Positions 25,720 through 52,721 are shown, numbered from the stretch's first letter. The stretch: DNA of 64,000 nt from Engraulis encrasicolus (GCF_034702125.1 NC_085860.1:52408393-52472392), one strand, 5' to 3'. Notes: a model not told the origin generated them from the letters alone. Program-made: numbers and translations.

Positions 25720-26950
25720 GCTATCCTGAGGATATCCGTTCCTGACTTGAATAGGTAGTGCAGAAATAATTAACAGACATCACTTAGCCTATAAGTTAGG
25801 AGCGGAATTGAGACGGTGAATGCAGGACAGAATTATGAAAACAAAACACCGTCGACTGGCGGTCTTGTTTAGGGATCACGCTTGTGTTATTATCAAATAC
25901 CCAACGTTACGTGCAACGCGCAATTGGCTGACTCTTTCCACTTGTAGCCTAAAACTGAGGGATCAACATACAATGAGCTACACTGAAGCAGATTACTCTG
26001 CTTCGCAAAAAAAAAAAAAAAACAGTGCACCAATAATACCCCCGTCTTCAACCTACTATTTAGGCTACCAGATATATAGGCTAGTAATAGTATTAAGTTG
26101 TGCTACCTTGTTTTTTGTGGTAACGACAGTGTAGATCAGGTAATAACCTGCAATAGGGGAAGCGGCATGCGCCAGTTTTAAAGACGGAATGTCGTCGCCA
26201 AATGTAAAATCACCTCTCTCATGCTGACATGACGGGGCACTACTTCATTAGGCTACAATGTTGTTCATGTCTGTTTGACTCACACTATACGAGTGGTTCA
26301 ATTTGTGTTTTTGTGCTCATCGCACAAATGAGACAGACAGGCTTGCTTGATAGGGCTACACAAAGCAAGCGACATCGGTCCACTCAAAATGGTCCGAACT
26401 CCGCTGCTTGATTTCATGTCTCCTCAGTCTCTCCATTACGGTTTATTAGCCTACTCTGTTTTGCTATTTTCGTTATTCTTAGCCCTGGCATTACAGATGA
26501 AGCAACTGTGATCAGTGAGGTTGTGGAAACGGTTGAATAGGCCTATGGTCCTAAATTGGAAGCGGCCGATGCCAGTTTTGAACACAGAATGTCGTCGCCA
26601 AATTTAAAATTCGATCTCTCTCATGCTGGCGTCACGGGACACACTTAATTACAATGGTGTTCCTGTCTGATTGACTCGGTTTTAATTGTCTTTACCGGTT
26701 CAAATTGTAGTAGGTATGCAAACTCTGTATCCTGAGGATAGGCCTACCCGTTCCTGGCTTGAATAGTGCTGAAATAAGTGAGGGACGGATTGGGAGACGG
26801 TGAATGCAAGACAGAAAAAAGTCGAGTTTAAATTCACATTGTGGTCTTGTTTAGGGCTCACACTTGTGTTATTATCAAATGCCCAATGCTAAATAAAACA
26901 TGCAATTTGCTGACTGTATTTCTACTACTACTAAAACTGGGGGACGGGCA
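25720..26950. repeat. Rearranged internal duplication of the 7.45-kb element
   Basis: A block at about 25720-26110 (GGTCTTGTTTAGGGATCACG, TTATTATCAAATACCCAACG) recurs diverged at about 26730-26950. A second block at about 26155-26330 (GAATGTCGTCGCCAAATGTA) recurs at about 26555-26700. The order is A1-B1-B2-A2, so this is not a simple tandem copy. Confidence 0.6.
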
Positions 26951-27175
26951 AGGACGGAAGCACAAAGAGACCACAGACACAGGCAGACGCTGCTCTGCAA
27001 AAGCGGTGCTATACTGCCCCCCGCATTCCGAATGGCCACAGGGTGTAATGATCACGGTACGCTGCCGCGGCCCGGCACGGTAGTGAGCAGATTGAAGTTA
27101 CACCATCTGTAATCCGATCTACTTAAATCTGATCTATTAGATCCGATTCAAAAACATCATGTACACGTAGCAATT

Positions 27176-27893
27176 GACAGTTGAAATGGAATCCTTCACT
27201 GGCTGCACCTGTTGTGATTGACTGAAAGACAGTTAGTATTGAGCCTTTAACAGGGGAGAAAATGAGAATGAGTTTTTTGTCTTTACAACATCGTTGTAAA
27301 AAAACTAAAAGGAGTTGGCACGTGTCCTTTTCACAGATCGGAGTCATGCTTGTGATCTCTCTAACAGTCTTTGAATGAAGTTTATAGGTTAAAATTTTCA
27401 GGCACAAATGGACCTCCGTGTGGGACATGCGCTGATCTCTTGAAAAATGCACTTTTCCAAAGAATGGGATTCTCCATAGAGCCAGGCCTGTTTTTTTTAC
27501 AAACCTGCCATTTAAAAAGTATTGGGAGTTGGGAGATGAAACTTTCACAATTTGGAGACATCCCATAGAGCTCGCTAACAACACGTCAAATAAACTTCTA
27601 GGTGAAAGTGTTGATGTTTTATGACCGAAAAAGCCTCCTACACTCTAATCTCTAGAGTGGCGGAACTTTGGTTCATGAAGGTTCCACCATAGTTTTCAAT
27701 GGAGACCCAGGCTTTAACAAAATCGCCAAAAACGGGAAAACGACAAGAGACACGGAGAAGCCTATAACGAGACGCGATCTCCAAGCCGAGCCGGTCGTTT
27801 TAGTGTTTGAACGGTGTCTCTATCTCGAAAGGCCTAGGAGGAGATCCATTTTCTATTTTTACTGTCCCCCTGCACAAGACCAATAATAAACTA
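27176..27893. repeat. Composite repeat copy 1, flank continued
   Basis: This block continues copy 1 after the 7.45-kb insertion. It shares long near-identical stretches with 29566-30240, for example GGGGAGAAAATGAGAATGAG, GGACCTCCGTGTGGGACATG and CCGAGCCGGTCGTTTTAGTG. Frames here (to 153 codons) occur in both copies because the DNA is duplicated. They show no known domain. Confidence 0.8.
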
Positions 27894-28282
27894 GAAATGC
27901 ATTCTCACAGAAAATGCTGGAAGCGGGCTTGCCTTTGGGGGCAGAGATGAAACAAAGTACTATTGAGAAAACAAAGCTAAAAGAAATCTTGGAAAAACTC
28001 CATCCACCCAGTCAGAAGTTATGGGCCAAACAATTCAGCCATCTTGGATTCAGCCATCTTGAAAGTGTTGTAGCTCTGCGTTTTGGGGATATACTAAATG
28101 ACATACATGGTATTTTAAGTTGGCTAAGGAACACTGCATATGATATAATTTTGAAAATCAACATGGCTTCGAGCGGGATTCGAACTCACAACCTCCATAT
28201 CTGTAATCCAACCCCTTTGCCATTGATATTAAATGACATACAATACATGATATTTCAATTTGGCTAAGGAACACTGCATATG

Positions 28283-28533
28283 TAGCCTGATAAACCAGAC
28301 TAAATGTGGATGTCTAATTTAGTCTGCCCTCGATGCATAATACATCCGAAGATTGTTGATGAGAACAACCTTCCCTCAAAACCCTGCCCGCTTTGATTCA
28401 AACACATCTTTGCATTGTAATTGGTTTGCCAGATTCATGGCATTCTGGCTTCATTGAATAATTATGCGAGGCCAGACCCACCCGTAGACAAAACATTTTG
28501 CCGTCCAGCGGGTGGTGCTGGTTCACCAGGCTA
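28283..28533. mobile_element. MITE with 9-bp target duplication inside the array
   Basis: It starts TAGCCTGATAAACCAG and ends with the complement of TAGCCTGGTGAACCAG. CTGCATATG is repeated exactly at 28274-28282 and 28534-28542. A 9-bp duplication is seen in Mutator-like elements, but the terminal motif does not settle the superfamily. There is no coding frame. Confidence 0.8.
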
Positions 28534-29371
28534 CTGCATATGATATCATTTTGAAAATCAACATGGCTTCGACTGGGGTTCGAACCTCCAACCCCCATAT
28601 CCCTAATTCAGCACATTTGCCATTCATACTAAATGACATACATGGCATTTTAAGTTGGCCAAGGAACACTGCATATGATATCATTTTGAAAATCAACATG
28701 GCTTTGACTGGGATTCGAACCCCCAACCTTCATATCTGTAATCCAGCACATTTGCCATGCATACTAAATGACATACATGGCATTTTAAGTTGGCCAAGGA
28801 ACACTGCATATGATATAATTTTGAAAATCAACATGGCTTTGATTGGGTTTCGAACCCCCAACCTCAATATCTGTAATTCAGCACATTTGCCATCCATACT
28901 AAATGATATACATGGCATTTTAAGTCGGCCAAGGAACGCTGCATATGATATAATTTAGAAAATCAACATGGCTTTGACTGGGATTCGAACCCCCAACCTC
29001 CATATCTGTAATCCAGCACATTTGCCATGCATACTAAATGATATACATGGCATTTTAAGTCGGCCAAAGGAACGCTGCATATGATATAATTTAGAAAATC
29101 AACATGGCTTTGACTGGGATTCGAACCCCCAACCTCCATATCTGTAATCCAGCACATTTGCCATGCATACTAAATGACATACATGGCATTTTAAGTTGGC
29201 CAAGGAACACTGCATATGATATAATTTTGAAAATCAACATGGCTTTGACTGGGTTTCGAACCCCCAACCTCAATATCTGTAATTCAGCACATTTGCCATC
29301 CATACTAAATGATATACATGGCATTTTAAGTCGGCCAAGGAACGCTGCACATGATATAATTTAGAAAATCA

Positions 29372-29446
29372 ACATGGCTTCAGATGGGATTCGAACCCTG
29401 AACGTCCATGTCTCTAATGCAGCGGCATGCATTACCACTAAGCCAA
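29372..29446 (-). repeat. tRNA-like end unit of array copy 2
   Basis: The - strand reads GCTTGGCTTAGTGGTAATGC then GGGTTCGAATCCC, an intact B-box. It is better kept than the copy-1 unit, but the acceptor arms do not pair. It is a tRNA-derived relic, not a tRNA gene. Confidence 0.6.
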
Positions 29447-29565
29447 GCAGCTAGCTGTCATACACAGTCCAGCAAGACTATATGATATTGCATTGAAGAG
29501 CTGTACAATAGGCTTGTAGAATGCTTGCTCGCACCTGCTCGTTAAGAATAGAATCTTGAGACAGT

Positions 29566-30250
29566 GGCAGTTAAGATGGAATCCTTCATTGGGAGCACCT
29601 GTTCTGATACTAACTGACAGTTAGTATTGAGCCTTTAACAGGGGAGAAAATGAGAATGAGTTTTTTGTCTTTACAACATCGTTGTAAAAAAACTAAAAGT
29701 AGTTGGCACGTGTCCTTTTCACAGATCGGAGTCATGCTTGTGATCTCTCTAACAGTCTTTGAATGAAGTTTATAGGTTAAATTTTTCAGGCACAAATGGA
29801 CCTCCGTGTGGGACATGCGCTGATCTCTTGAAAAATGCACTTTTCCAAAGACTGGGATTCTCCATAGAGCCAGGTCTGTTTTTTTTTACAAACCTGCCAT
29901 TTAAAAAGTATTGGGAGTTGGGAGATGAAACTTTCACAATTTGGAGACATCCCATAGAGCTCGCTAACAACGCGTCAACTAAACTTCTAGGTGAAAGTGT
30001 TGATGTTTTATGACCAAAAAAGCCTCCTACACTCTAATCTTTAGAGTGGCGGAACTTTGATTCATGGAGGTTCCACCACTATTTTCAATGGGGACCCAGG
30101 CTTTCACAAAATCGCCAAAAACGGGAAAACGACAAGAGACACGGAGAAGCCTATAACTATACGCGATCTCCAAGCCGAGCCGGTCGTTTTAGTGTTTGAA
30201 CGGTGTCTCTATCTCGAAAGGTCTAGGAGGAGATCCCTGCACAAGACCAA
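29566..30250. repeat. Composite repeat copy 2, flank
   Basis: Near-identical to 27176-27893, with small changes. A stretch before GACCAATAATAA (about 27848-27867) is missing here. Confidence 0.8.
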
Positions 30251-30410
30251 TAATAATAATAAAGAAACAGGACTTAGAGATTACTATAAACGGGCCTTGC
30301 TCTGCAAGGGCCATGCTTTGCATGGTCCTTGCTCCGCAAGCCCGCTTAATAACTAAACAGGACTTAGAGATTACTATAAACGGGCCTTGCTCTGCAAGCC
30401 CGCTTAATTA
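30251..30410. repeat. Short direct repeat pair
   Basis: ACAGGACTTAGAGATTACTA followed by AAACGGGCCTTGCTCTGCAA occurs twice (about 30268 and 30357), ending in AAGCCCGCTTAAT. The first copy has an extra hairpin-like insert, GGCCATGCTTTGCATGGTCC. Confidence 0.75.
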
Positions 30411-32116
30411 TGGTCTTACCGAATTGAGAAAAATGCATGAAAGTCTGCCATTCTGAAAAACAGAGAACATTTTGAATTTTGGAGCACATTTAAGATGGCA
30501 ACCAGCTGGTGAATCATTGCATTTATTTTAAGAATATAACTGCTAGATGCCGCCTCGCCTCCGTGTTGCATGAACTGAGTTGTCAAACAAATATCTCCGT
30601 TGTAAGATGTCGCATAATATAAAGACAGTAGCTCAATTTCTCAGTCTGCAACTGTTCCACAACAAGCACAGACCTAGTGCTACCTCAGTCTGTCATTACT
30701 GCAGGCAGGACATTGTTTTTCAACTTATTTCAAACACATCTCAAACGCATGAACCTTGCACAATGCAGCATTGGCACGCATGCTGAGACACGTGTGCCAC
30801 ACTTTGCGTGTTGCGCAACGACACCCCGTATTCTTCAAAGACGACAAATAGCGTAATTGAAAATATTTTTTGGTTTAACACACAGAGGACTGAATGCCCT
30901 TCAGAGGGCAATTTGACATGTTTCCAAAAACAAATCTGTAACTCTGTGAGTTTTTGTCATTGAAACATATAAGTCACACCATTAGAAACCTCAGACCTTC
31001 CAGATTTCAAATATATATATATATATATATATATAAAATAAATTATATAGCTGGCCCAATTTAAAGAAAGTGAAAAGAAATCTTCGCATATTCTGTACTC
31101 TCTGCCTGTAGCAGCCACACCTATAGCTATTCACATGTTAAGTACCGGTGCTTGAGTGGCTATTCAGAGGTGACAACACGCCCCTTTCAGCTAGGCAAAA
31201 CACAGTGTCCTGCCACAGGACAAAGAGAGTGACAGTGGGGTGTGCTATCAGAGCACATGGAGATTGACAGGGGGGTGTGGGCCATTAGAGGTTTTTCACA
31301 CCTATCTCATTAGTATTCAAATGAGACAGGCAGTGGCATGACATAGACTTTCTTTTTTGCATTTTGTATGAAAACAACAAAACATTTCTAAATGCCCTTT
31401 TTACTTTTATGCAGCCAACACATTTGTTTACAAGATTCAAACTTCAAAAGTCTTGGCTAGATATATTTATTGTGTGTTTTCTTGCACTTTTTGAAGACCT
31501 CTGAATCCTGTTTTTTTGTACAGTTGTGTTTATACTCAATTTAAATAAAACATGTTTGTATGACATCCAATTTTCTTTCAGATTATTTCTTGTCAGGCTT
31601 TTCAGAATACAACCATATATTCCACTTTTGCATAGATGCTTACTGTTAGTTGAAAATACTTGAAAATGTCAGAGTGGTGCAAGCAGCCTAAAAGCCTCTG
31701 AAGGCCTTAGACTTCAGAGGGGTAAGTCCAAAAACAGACATATTGAGATTGCAAAACTATTTGAGAGTTAGAGAGGGAGACAGACTAACTGGTTTCTGGG
31801 ATGGTTTAAAATATTAATTTGTTCTGAAGACTTCCCAAAGGCGAGTCACTGCTGTGGCTGGCCGCCAGATCTGGGCCGCGTCCAGGCTGCTTCTGGCCCG
31901 CAGGCTACCAATGAATAGCCCTGCACTAGACCTTGCTTGCGGTTGTTTTCTGAGGAAATACGGTGTGCAGTCCACTAGGTGGCGTCCATTTCGTTGTTCC
32001 GGTCACAGGAGTGTCCAATGTGCAGCCCGCATCTTGCTTCGCAATCCCTTGAATTTGGGGAACTCTGGCACTCTTAGAATGAAGCTGACTGCGTTGTGTC
32101 TTGACGTTAAAAAGCT
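30411..32116. other. Gene-less stretch with an AT microsatellite
   Basis: An (AT)12 run lies at about 31011-31035. Frames are short. The frame at 31854-32213 (119 codons) ends in a duplicated block, so I do not treat it as an exon. Nothing else is recognised. Confidence 0.5.
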
Positions 32117-32430
32117 GGCATTGAACCATAAAGCGCATGATTCACCCCAACGGTTTCATTATTTATTATTTGTCGATGTTAAGATTCATGCACGTGATGC
32201 TGAAATGGCGTGATAGCCTAATGGTATATAGCCTACTAACAATGACTGATAATTTGTAATTTACTTGATCTATTTGAAATCCTATGGTACTTTTTCAAAT
32301 CCAGCCTTATACATGGTAGGCTTATTGATAAATTGCCTTGACAGGTTAGGAGTCCAGGGGGGCATTTGGGCAAAAAGTTTGAGAACCACGGGCATAGATG
32401 GACTGTTCTATTGTCCGCCTATTGGACTGA
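32117..32430. repeat. Dispersed duplicate, copy 1 (about 310 bp)
   Basis: This segment, from GCATTGAACCATAAAGCGCA to TGTTCTATTGTCCGCCTATT, recurs diverged at 33883-34193 in the same orientation. It ends in GTTTGAGAACCACGGGC, a word typical of hAT-like MITE ends. Confidence 0.8.
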
Positions 32431-33164
32431 CTTGGATTGAAAGTTAACTACTATAGTACTACACTATGACGGTGCATGGGGCCTTTAGTAATACATTATG
32501 ACTTGGTCATTACCATTCTGCTAACAGCTAATTTATAATGCTGTGCCTTAAGGGGTTAAGTCACAGCTGCCCCTGATTAGCACTCATTTACAAAAAATTG
32601 TAAACGTTTTGTTAATTATTTATGAGTTGTTCATAACGCTTTTAGGGACCATTATTTCAAAGTACAGTATTACCATGACTTTTATTAAGCAATGTTGTCT
32701 GTCTTGATCTACGACACCCTACTTTGTGTAGTATTTGGTGTTTGGTGCTTATTTGAATACGTTGTACTACCTGACTGTTTCAAGTTATGTAGTTTATGGT
32801 GCCTCTTGGTAGCTCCTGTGTCTTCATTATTGTGAAAGAGGAACAAGGTGTAACTGGAGGCTTTTAAAAAGAAAAATACACTATTATCATTCTTTGGCTG
32901 ATTCATAATTCAAAGACAATGCATCAATGGATTCCCATTTGTAATGTATCACATGTGAGTGAAATGAGTTTTCCATGGTGATTTTCAGCGGTGATATTGG
33001 AACCTTTACTTTACTCTTTTTTTTCAGTTTTCATAGTTAGAGACTGACCTCAATTATTTTTTCTCTGTTTCTTATTTTAAAAAAAAATTCCACACACACA
33101 TCTGTGGAAAGATTTGAGTTGAGTCATCTCTGCAGTTTCTGAGCAGCTTGTTTCCCTGCGTGTG

Positions 33165-33167
<3 letters not shown>

Positions 33168-33256
<89 letters not shown>
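33168..33256. repeat. GT microsatellite
   Basis: A pure (GT)n run of about 88 bp. A block of about 110 bp that follows (33278-33390) is repeated at 36502-36612 and 37003-37105. Confidence 0.97.
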
Positions 33257-33260
<4 letters not shown>

Positions 33261-33426
33261 GGCCACATGTATTCCGAGATTTTCACTTTCGAGTCCTCAT
33301 AAACACCCCAACCTCCCGGTCACAAGATACTAGTCAGGTCACATTATTTTCATTGAACCATGAACCACTGATATAATTAAGCTGATTCATCTCGTCCTCC
33401 TTCTCTTTTGTTAGGCCTGCTGGTAA

Positions 33427-33488
<62 letters not shown>

Positions 33489-33498
33489 ACACACACAC
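33427..33498. repeat. CA microsatellite
   Basis: (CA)n with single CG and CT interruptions. Confidence 0.95.
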
Positions 33499-33882
33499 GT
33501 CATATCACGGAGTGACAAGGGCCAGAGGTGGGAACTAAAAATAGTTTTTATCGTTTCTCGAGGGAAGTTGTGGAAGTGACGGACATAAACAGAGACTGGA
33601 GGGCCAACGTGGACTAATGAACTCAAAATGGGTGCAGGTGTGAGACAGGACAATTATGAATGTGATTGATGCATTTGGGGAGGTTGAGGGTTTTTATTTG
33701 CAGGTTTGGAACACACACGGGAGAGCGGAGGAGCGGCGACGCAGTGGGGGAGGCGAGAGGAAGAGAGAGAGAGTGCTGTCGAGATGGTGGGTGACCTGGG
33801 CCGGAGAACAGGTGTGCGAGAGAACGTCTTAACCGGTAGCCGGACGAGGGCGAGTCTGGACGGAGCACGCGCTAAAAAGCTG

Positions 33883-34193
33883 CCATTGAACCATTAAGCG
33901 CATGATTCACCCCAACGGTTGTATTTGTTAATTATTTGTCGATGTATTCGTTCCTGCACGTGATGCTGAAATCGTGTGATACTAATGGTTGATATATAGG
34001 CTACTAATAATGTCTGGTAATTTGTAATTTACTTGATCTATTTGAAATCCTATGGTACTTTTTCAAATCCAGGCTTATACTACATGGTAGGTCTATTGAT
34101 GCCTTGACAGGTTAGGAGTCCAGGGGGGCATTTGGGCAAAAAGTTTGAGAACCACGGGCATAGACGGACTGTTCTATTGTCCGCCTATTGGAC
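33883..34193. repeat. Dispersed duplicate, copy 2
   Basis: Second copy of the segment at 32117-32430. It differs by small indels, for example around the TATATAGGCTACTAAT stretch. Confidence 0.8.
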
Positions 34194-35678
34194 TTGTTTT
34201 CCAAAAACAAAATGAAAACCCTGAGAAACTCCTCAGGCAATCCTTTTGCAGCAGCATTTTATAGTTGGTTGGCGCAAAAATCACAGCATTTTTGCAGTGA
34301 CAGATAAAGTCATACCATCTCATCACACCCAAAGATTTCAGTTTTAGCTATTATTGTAATCATTGGTCTATGACTGCATACATTGAGTATTGCAATTGGT
34401 ACAAGTAATCTAACTCAAACCTTTGTTGTGGAGTTGTTGGCTTCTTTGAGGGCTGGTATGCCTGATAAAGGCAACTGTGGCCTGTCCAAAGATGACCGAT
34501 CATCCATCAGCTGAGGGTTTCTCCAATCTCCCACTGTTAACAATTTGGAGGAATCACATAGATGAAAAAACATAAATTAATTAAATTCAATAAATTAGAA
34601 GAATTATACTGTACATGTAGAACTTCGAGTTGGTAATCTAAGACTAATCTGAGCATTTACATTGACTTCTTGCACAGAGCCTTCATATGTTTTGTAAATT
34701 CATCTAGGTGTCATCACCTGCTTCCTCTGAGGGTGGATATGTCTTCTCCTCTCACTGCAAAACGTTAGATTCTTCTCCGTAGTGACATGGCCTCATACTA
34801 CATAGTTCACGTAACATCTGTGGAAAGGAGAAAATAATGTCTTCTTTTTATAGACGCCTGACTGCTTTCACTTTCTATGATAAATGGCACACCCCTGTCA
34901 CATAACTACAGTTCAGGTCAACTCAAGTGTATCACTATCAGTGTTATCAGTAGTCAATCACTCCCTGCTGTCGACAGTCCCACCCAGCGGCATTGGCACC
35001 CCTTACTTTTATTCACCAATTGTGTTATATCTCCAGACACAAATGCAAATGTGCATAATTTATATCACCAGGATATAAAAGGAGACAATTCTTACACAAT
35101 GACATTTAATGAATGAAAGGCTTTGCACAGAAATAAACGTATGTTCGCTTTACACATGTTTTTCATCTTACAATACCATAAGGGCCAGTGTTTGTCATTT
35201 CAGAACAGTGTTTTTCCCTCTCCAACCATTCCAGTATGGTTTTGGGTAAGTGCTTTCGGTTTTCGTCTTGCTGAAGCACAAATTATCTTCACCAAGTTGT
35301 CTTGTACTGTGATGAACAGTTTGCTGTAAAATGTTGATAATGGTCTGATATCACGATACCTATACATACAGTAAAGGCTGCCAATACCAGTTGTAACAGA
35401 GCTATAACACAGCATTATGCTTCCTGCACCATTCTTGATTTTCTTGAGGATGTTTTTTTCCATAAACACTTCGCCTCAGAGTATGTAAACTTACCTACCA
35501 TTCATGTAAGGAAAGGACTCTTCTTTTGTTTAATCTATCCTTCAAACATTTTTTAAAGATTGTGGTTTGTCGATGTTCTCTCATGCAAACATCAGGCATT
35601 CCCTTTTATGACTTTGCTAACTTAAATCCAGTGGATTCATCTCATTTGGTCTTTGGCTGTGCTGTGTCTGCTGCGGTA
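34194..35678. other. Gene-less stretch, nothing recognised
   Basis: AT-rich, with only short frames that have no known motif. Confidence 0.45.
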
Positions 35679-35764
35679 ACATTTACATTTCATTACACTT
35701 ATCGGATGATTTTATCCAATGTGACTTACAGATATTTACAGGGTATTGGTTGCAGTCCCTGGCA
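35679..35764 (-). mobile_element. SINE 3' end fragment
   Basis: On the - strand it reads CCAGGGACTGCAACCAATAC, CTGTAAGTCACATTGGATAA, then AATGT-type tail words. This matches the SINE tail at 6350-6421. The 5' part is missing. A CAGAGGTGTCAAAAGT hAT-like end follows on the + strand at 35764, without a matching right end. Confidence 0.65.
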
Positions 35765-36501
35765 GAGGTGTCAAAAGTAAAAGTACAAGTAAAAAAAAAG
35801 AAACACAGTTTCCTCCCAACTCGAGTAGCTTAGCTGAATAACCAGTAGATCTGAGTACTTGTCTTACGATCAGCTACCTCTGCACTGGTTGGATCAAGTT
35901 GGTGGTGGGTCCTTGTTAGGTTTTCAGTGTTTTTCAGTAACAACAGTCTATCTACCTCATCAGGTACAATGGAGTAAATGGTGTAACAGCAACAGTATGT
36001 AATGTCACGTCCTAGTGTTGTAATTACACGACAAATGTACTTTTACTTTTACTTTTGATTTTGATTACTTTTATTTTTTTTCCTCCTCTTGATCACACAC
36101 ACACATATCTGTGGAAAGTTTTGTGTTGACTCATCTCTGCAGTGACACATCATCTGATAAAGTTTCATATTGATATCTGCAAGTAAAAAAAAATACCCTA
36201 TTCACCTACAGTGTCTCGCCTTATTTGTGGGATTGCTGTTATGAAAGGGTTAATTATTACCCCATATTGGGTTTGTTTCAATAAGGGCAGTGTTAAGGCA
36301 GTCCAATGTGAATGTTTTTCAGGTAATATAAGCAATTTGGTACATTTTGTAACATTGTAATATTAGGTGTCTTTAGTTTTTTGTCATAATTTGCATTTAT
36401 GGGACAATAAAGGCTCAAAATCTGGAAATGCTCAAGGGATATCACCCTTATATAGGCATATTTTGAGAACTCCCACTGCTTCTTATCATTAACTTCTGAA
36501 G

Positions 36502-37105
36502 ATTTTCACTTTCGAGTCCTCATAAACGCCTCAGCCACAGTCACAAGATACTAGTCAGGTCACATTGTTTTCATTGAACCATGAACCACTGATATAATTA
36601 AGCTGTTTCATCTCGTAAACACACGCATGCACGCACACACACAGGCCCAGGACAAAGACATCGGAGTGGGCCCCCCACCTAACACATATAATGTAATAAG
36701 GACCCAATTATGGGCCCCCTCTCTCCCTGGGCCTGAGACAACGGACCCTTTTGTCCCTCCCTTGTCATCTTCCCTGCACACACACACACACACACATTAC
36801 TGTGAAAATTCTCTCTCTAACTCACTCACTCACTCACACACACACACATGTGTGTGTGTGTTTGTGTGTAAAAGGCCACATGTATTCTGTGCGAGTGTGA
36901 GTACGGTGCGGGGTGGAATGGGATGTTGAGGGGGTTGAGGTCATCACTGCAATGACGCATACTTTGAGAACTCCCACTGCTTTTTATCATACAATTCTGA
37001 AGATTTTCACTTTCGAGTCCTCATAAACGCCCAAGCCCCAGTCACAAGATACTACCACATTGAACCATGAACCACTGATATCATTGTGCTGTTTCATCTC
37101 GTCCC
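36502..37105. repeat. Locally duplicated about 110-bp block with CA/GT tracts
   Basis: GATTTTCACTTTCGAGTCCT through CACAAGATACTA and CATTGAACCATGAACCACTG occurs at 36502-36612 and 37003-37105, after a first copy at 33278-33390. Each copy is followed by CA-type microsatellites. This suggests unequal exchange at the microsatellites. Confidence 0.75.
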
Positions 37106-37137
37106 CCTTATCTTTTCTAAGACGCACGCACACATGT

Positions 37138-37169
<32 letters not shown>

Positions 37170-37227
37170 ACACACACAGAGAGAAACAAGCTCTCTAACC
37201 TCCTATGGCACACGCTCCAGCAAACTG

Positions 37228-37362
<135 letters not shown>

Positions 37363-38054
37363 AGAGAGAGAGAGCGAGAGAGGGTGTGTGTGTGTATCTA
37401 TGTGGGGGTTCACTGGAAAGGATTTTATCTTATCTAACAAGCAATTAGGTAATTATGGTCTGGGAGTGGTGGGGTTCAACCTGGAATTTTTAGTTTCTTT
37501 TTTTGTTTTATCTTTCATCTTTATCTTTAGGTAGTTCTTCAAGATTGAAGAGGGTGTAGTAACAATTTTAATATTGGCAACTGACAATTCAGGTGTGAGC
37601 ACAGCAGATTTTAATAACGGAGAGCTGTTAGAACAGAACGTCACAGTTCCTTTCCACCAACTCTAGAGGCAAACAGGACATACAGGCCTTTATACATTGC
37701 ATTCCTACCCCCACACAGTGGGTGAGCTGACACTTTCCTTAGTGTTTGCTTAACAGCATGGGTCATTGAGTGAGTCTGACAGTTAAGCATCTGGTCAATA
37801 CATACGGTTTTGAGAATGTTTTGTTTTGTCCAAGTTGAAGGTATTTACGACCCCCTCTGCACAATTATTTTTATTATTATTATCATTATACATTTTATGT
37901 TAAGCTTTCAAAACACCCAAGGTCACTTCACATTAGAAGTAATACCAAAGCATCAATTAATTCATGATTGATTAATCATTATGATTGATGAAATCATAAA
38001 AATGATTGAAAAATGATTAAAAGAAAAGGTCAAAGAAAAGTTTTGTAATTGTAG

Positions 38055-52337
<14,283 letters not shown>

Positions 52338-52410
52338 GAAACACACATGCAGAAACATTCCACCAACGCTGCTTTCAGTCAGTGTGATGTCATGTCAAGG
52401 GTGTATGTTT

Positions 52411-52415
52411 GTGTG

Positions 52416-52450
<35 letters not shown>
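52411..52450. repeat. GTGC tetranucleotide repeat in the 3' UTR
   Basis: (GTGC)n with about nine units, 74 bases after the stop codon. Confidence 0.95.
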
Positions 52451-52721
52451 AACAGTACAACTGACCACATTCACATGTCATGTTTCCCTGACAGCATACT
52501 TAAGGTGGTTTTAAGTGGTTTAAGTGGTTTTCAGATGATAGTCTGTCACTCTAATGATGACAAGATGGCTAGGCTCTACACCAGCTCAAACTGTTTGAGC
52601 ATATTCCCACCCCAAATATGATGTCAGGACAATATGTCCGATGTGTTCATTTTGCACCACACAGGATACATCCATACTTACAAATGCACCTTCTGACCTC
52701 TGTTTTATGATTCAGTAAATC

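Larger units (their letters stand above)
19726..27175. mobile_element. 7.45-kb inserted element with short terminal inverted repeats
   Basis: The ends are inverted: GTACGTTTACATGAGGCATT at the left and the complement of CTACGTGTACATGATG at the right. Both are followed inward by ATCCGATT-type repeats. GACAGTTG flanks it at 19718-19725 and 27176-27183. The outside sequences join to reproduce the order seen in composite copy 2. Inside are microsatellites (20602-20651, 23833-23886, 25050-25106), a GC-rich inverted-repeat segment (about 21764-23365) and a rearranged internal duplication (25720-26950). I recognise no transposase, so it may be an old autonomous element that has decayed or a non-autonomous carrier. 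Confidence 0.65.
27894..29560. repeat. Composite repeat copy 2: array of about 135-bp units
   Basis: It starts with the same leader as copy 1 (CTAGAAATGCATTCTCACAG). Eight units are spaced about 135 bp (near 28099, 28235, 28635, 28770, 28905, 29040, 29176 and 29311), with a 251-bp MITE between the second and third. Units alternate between two sub-types, CATATCTGTAATCC and AATATCTGTAATTC. The final tRNA-like unit is at 29372-29446. Confidence 0.88.

Noticed and set aside
29372..29446. A functional tRNA gene
   Set aside because: A- and B-box-like words are present, but the acceptor stem does not pair and the sequence sits in a repeat array.
31854..32213. Possible exon of 119 codons
   Set aside because: No family motif, and its 3' part belongs to a block repeated at 33883.
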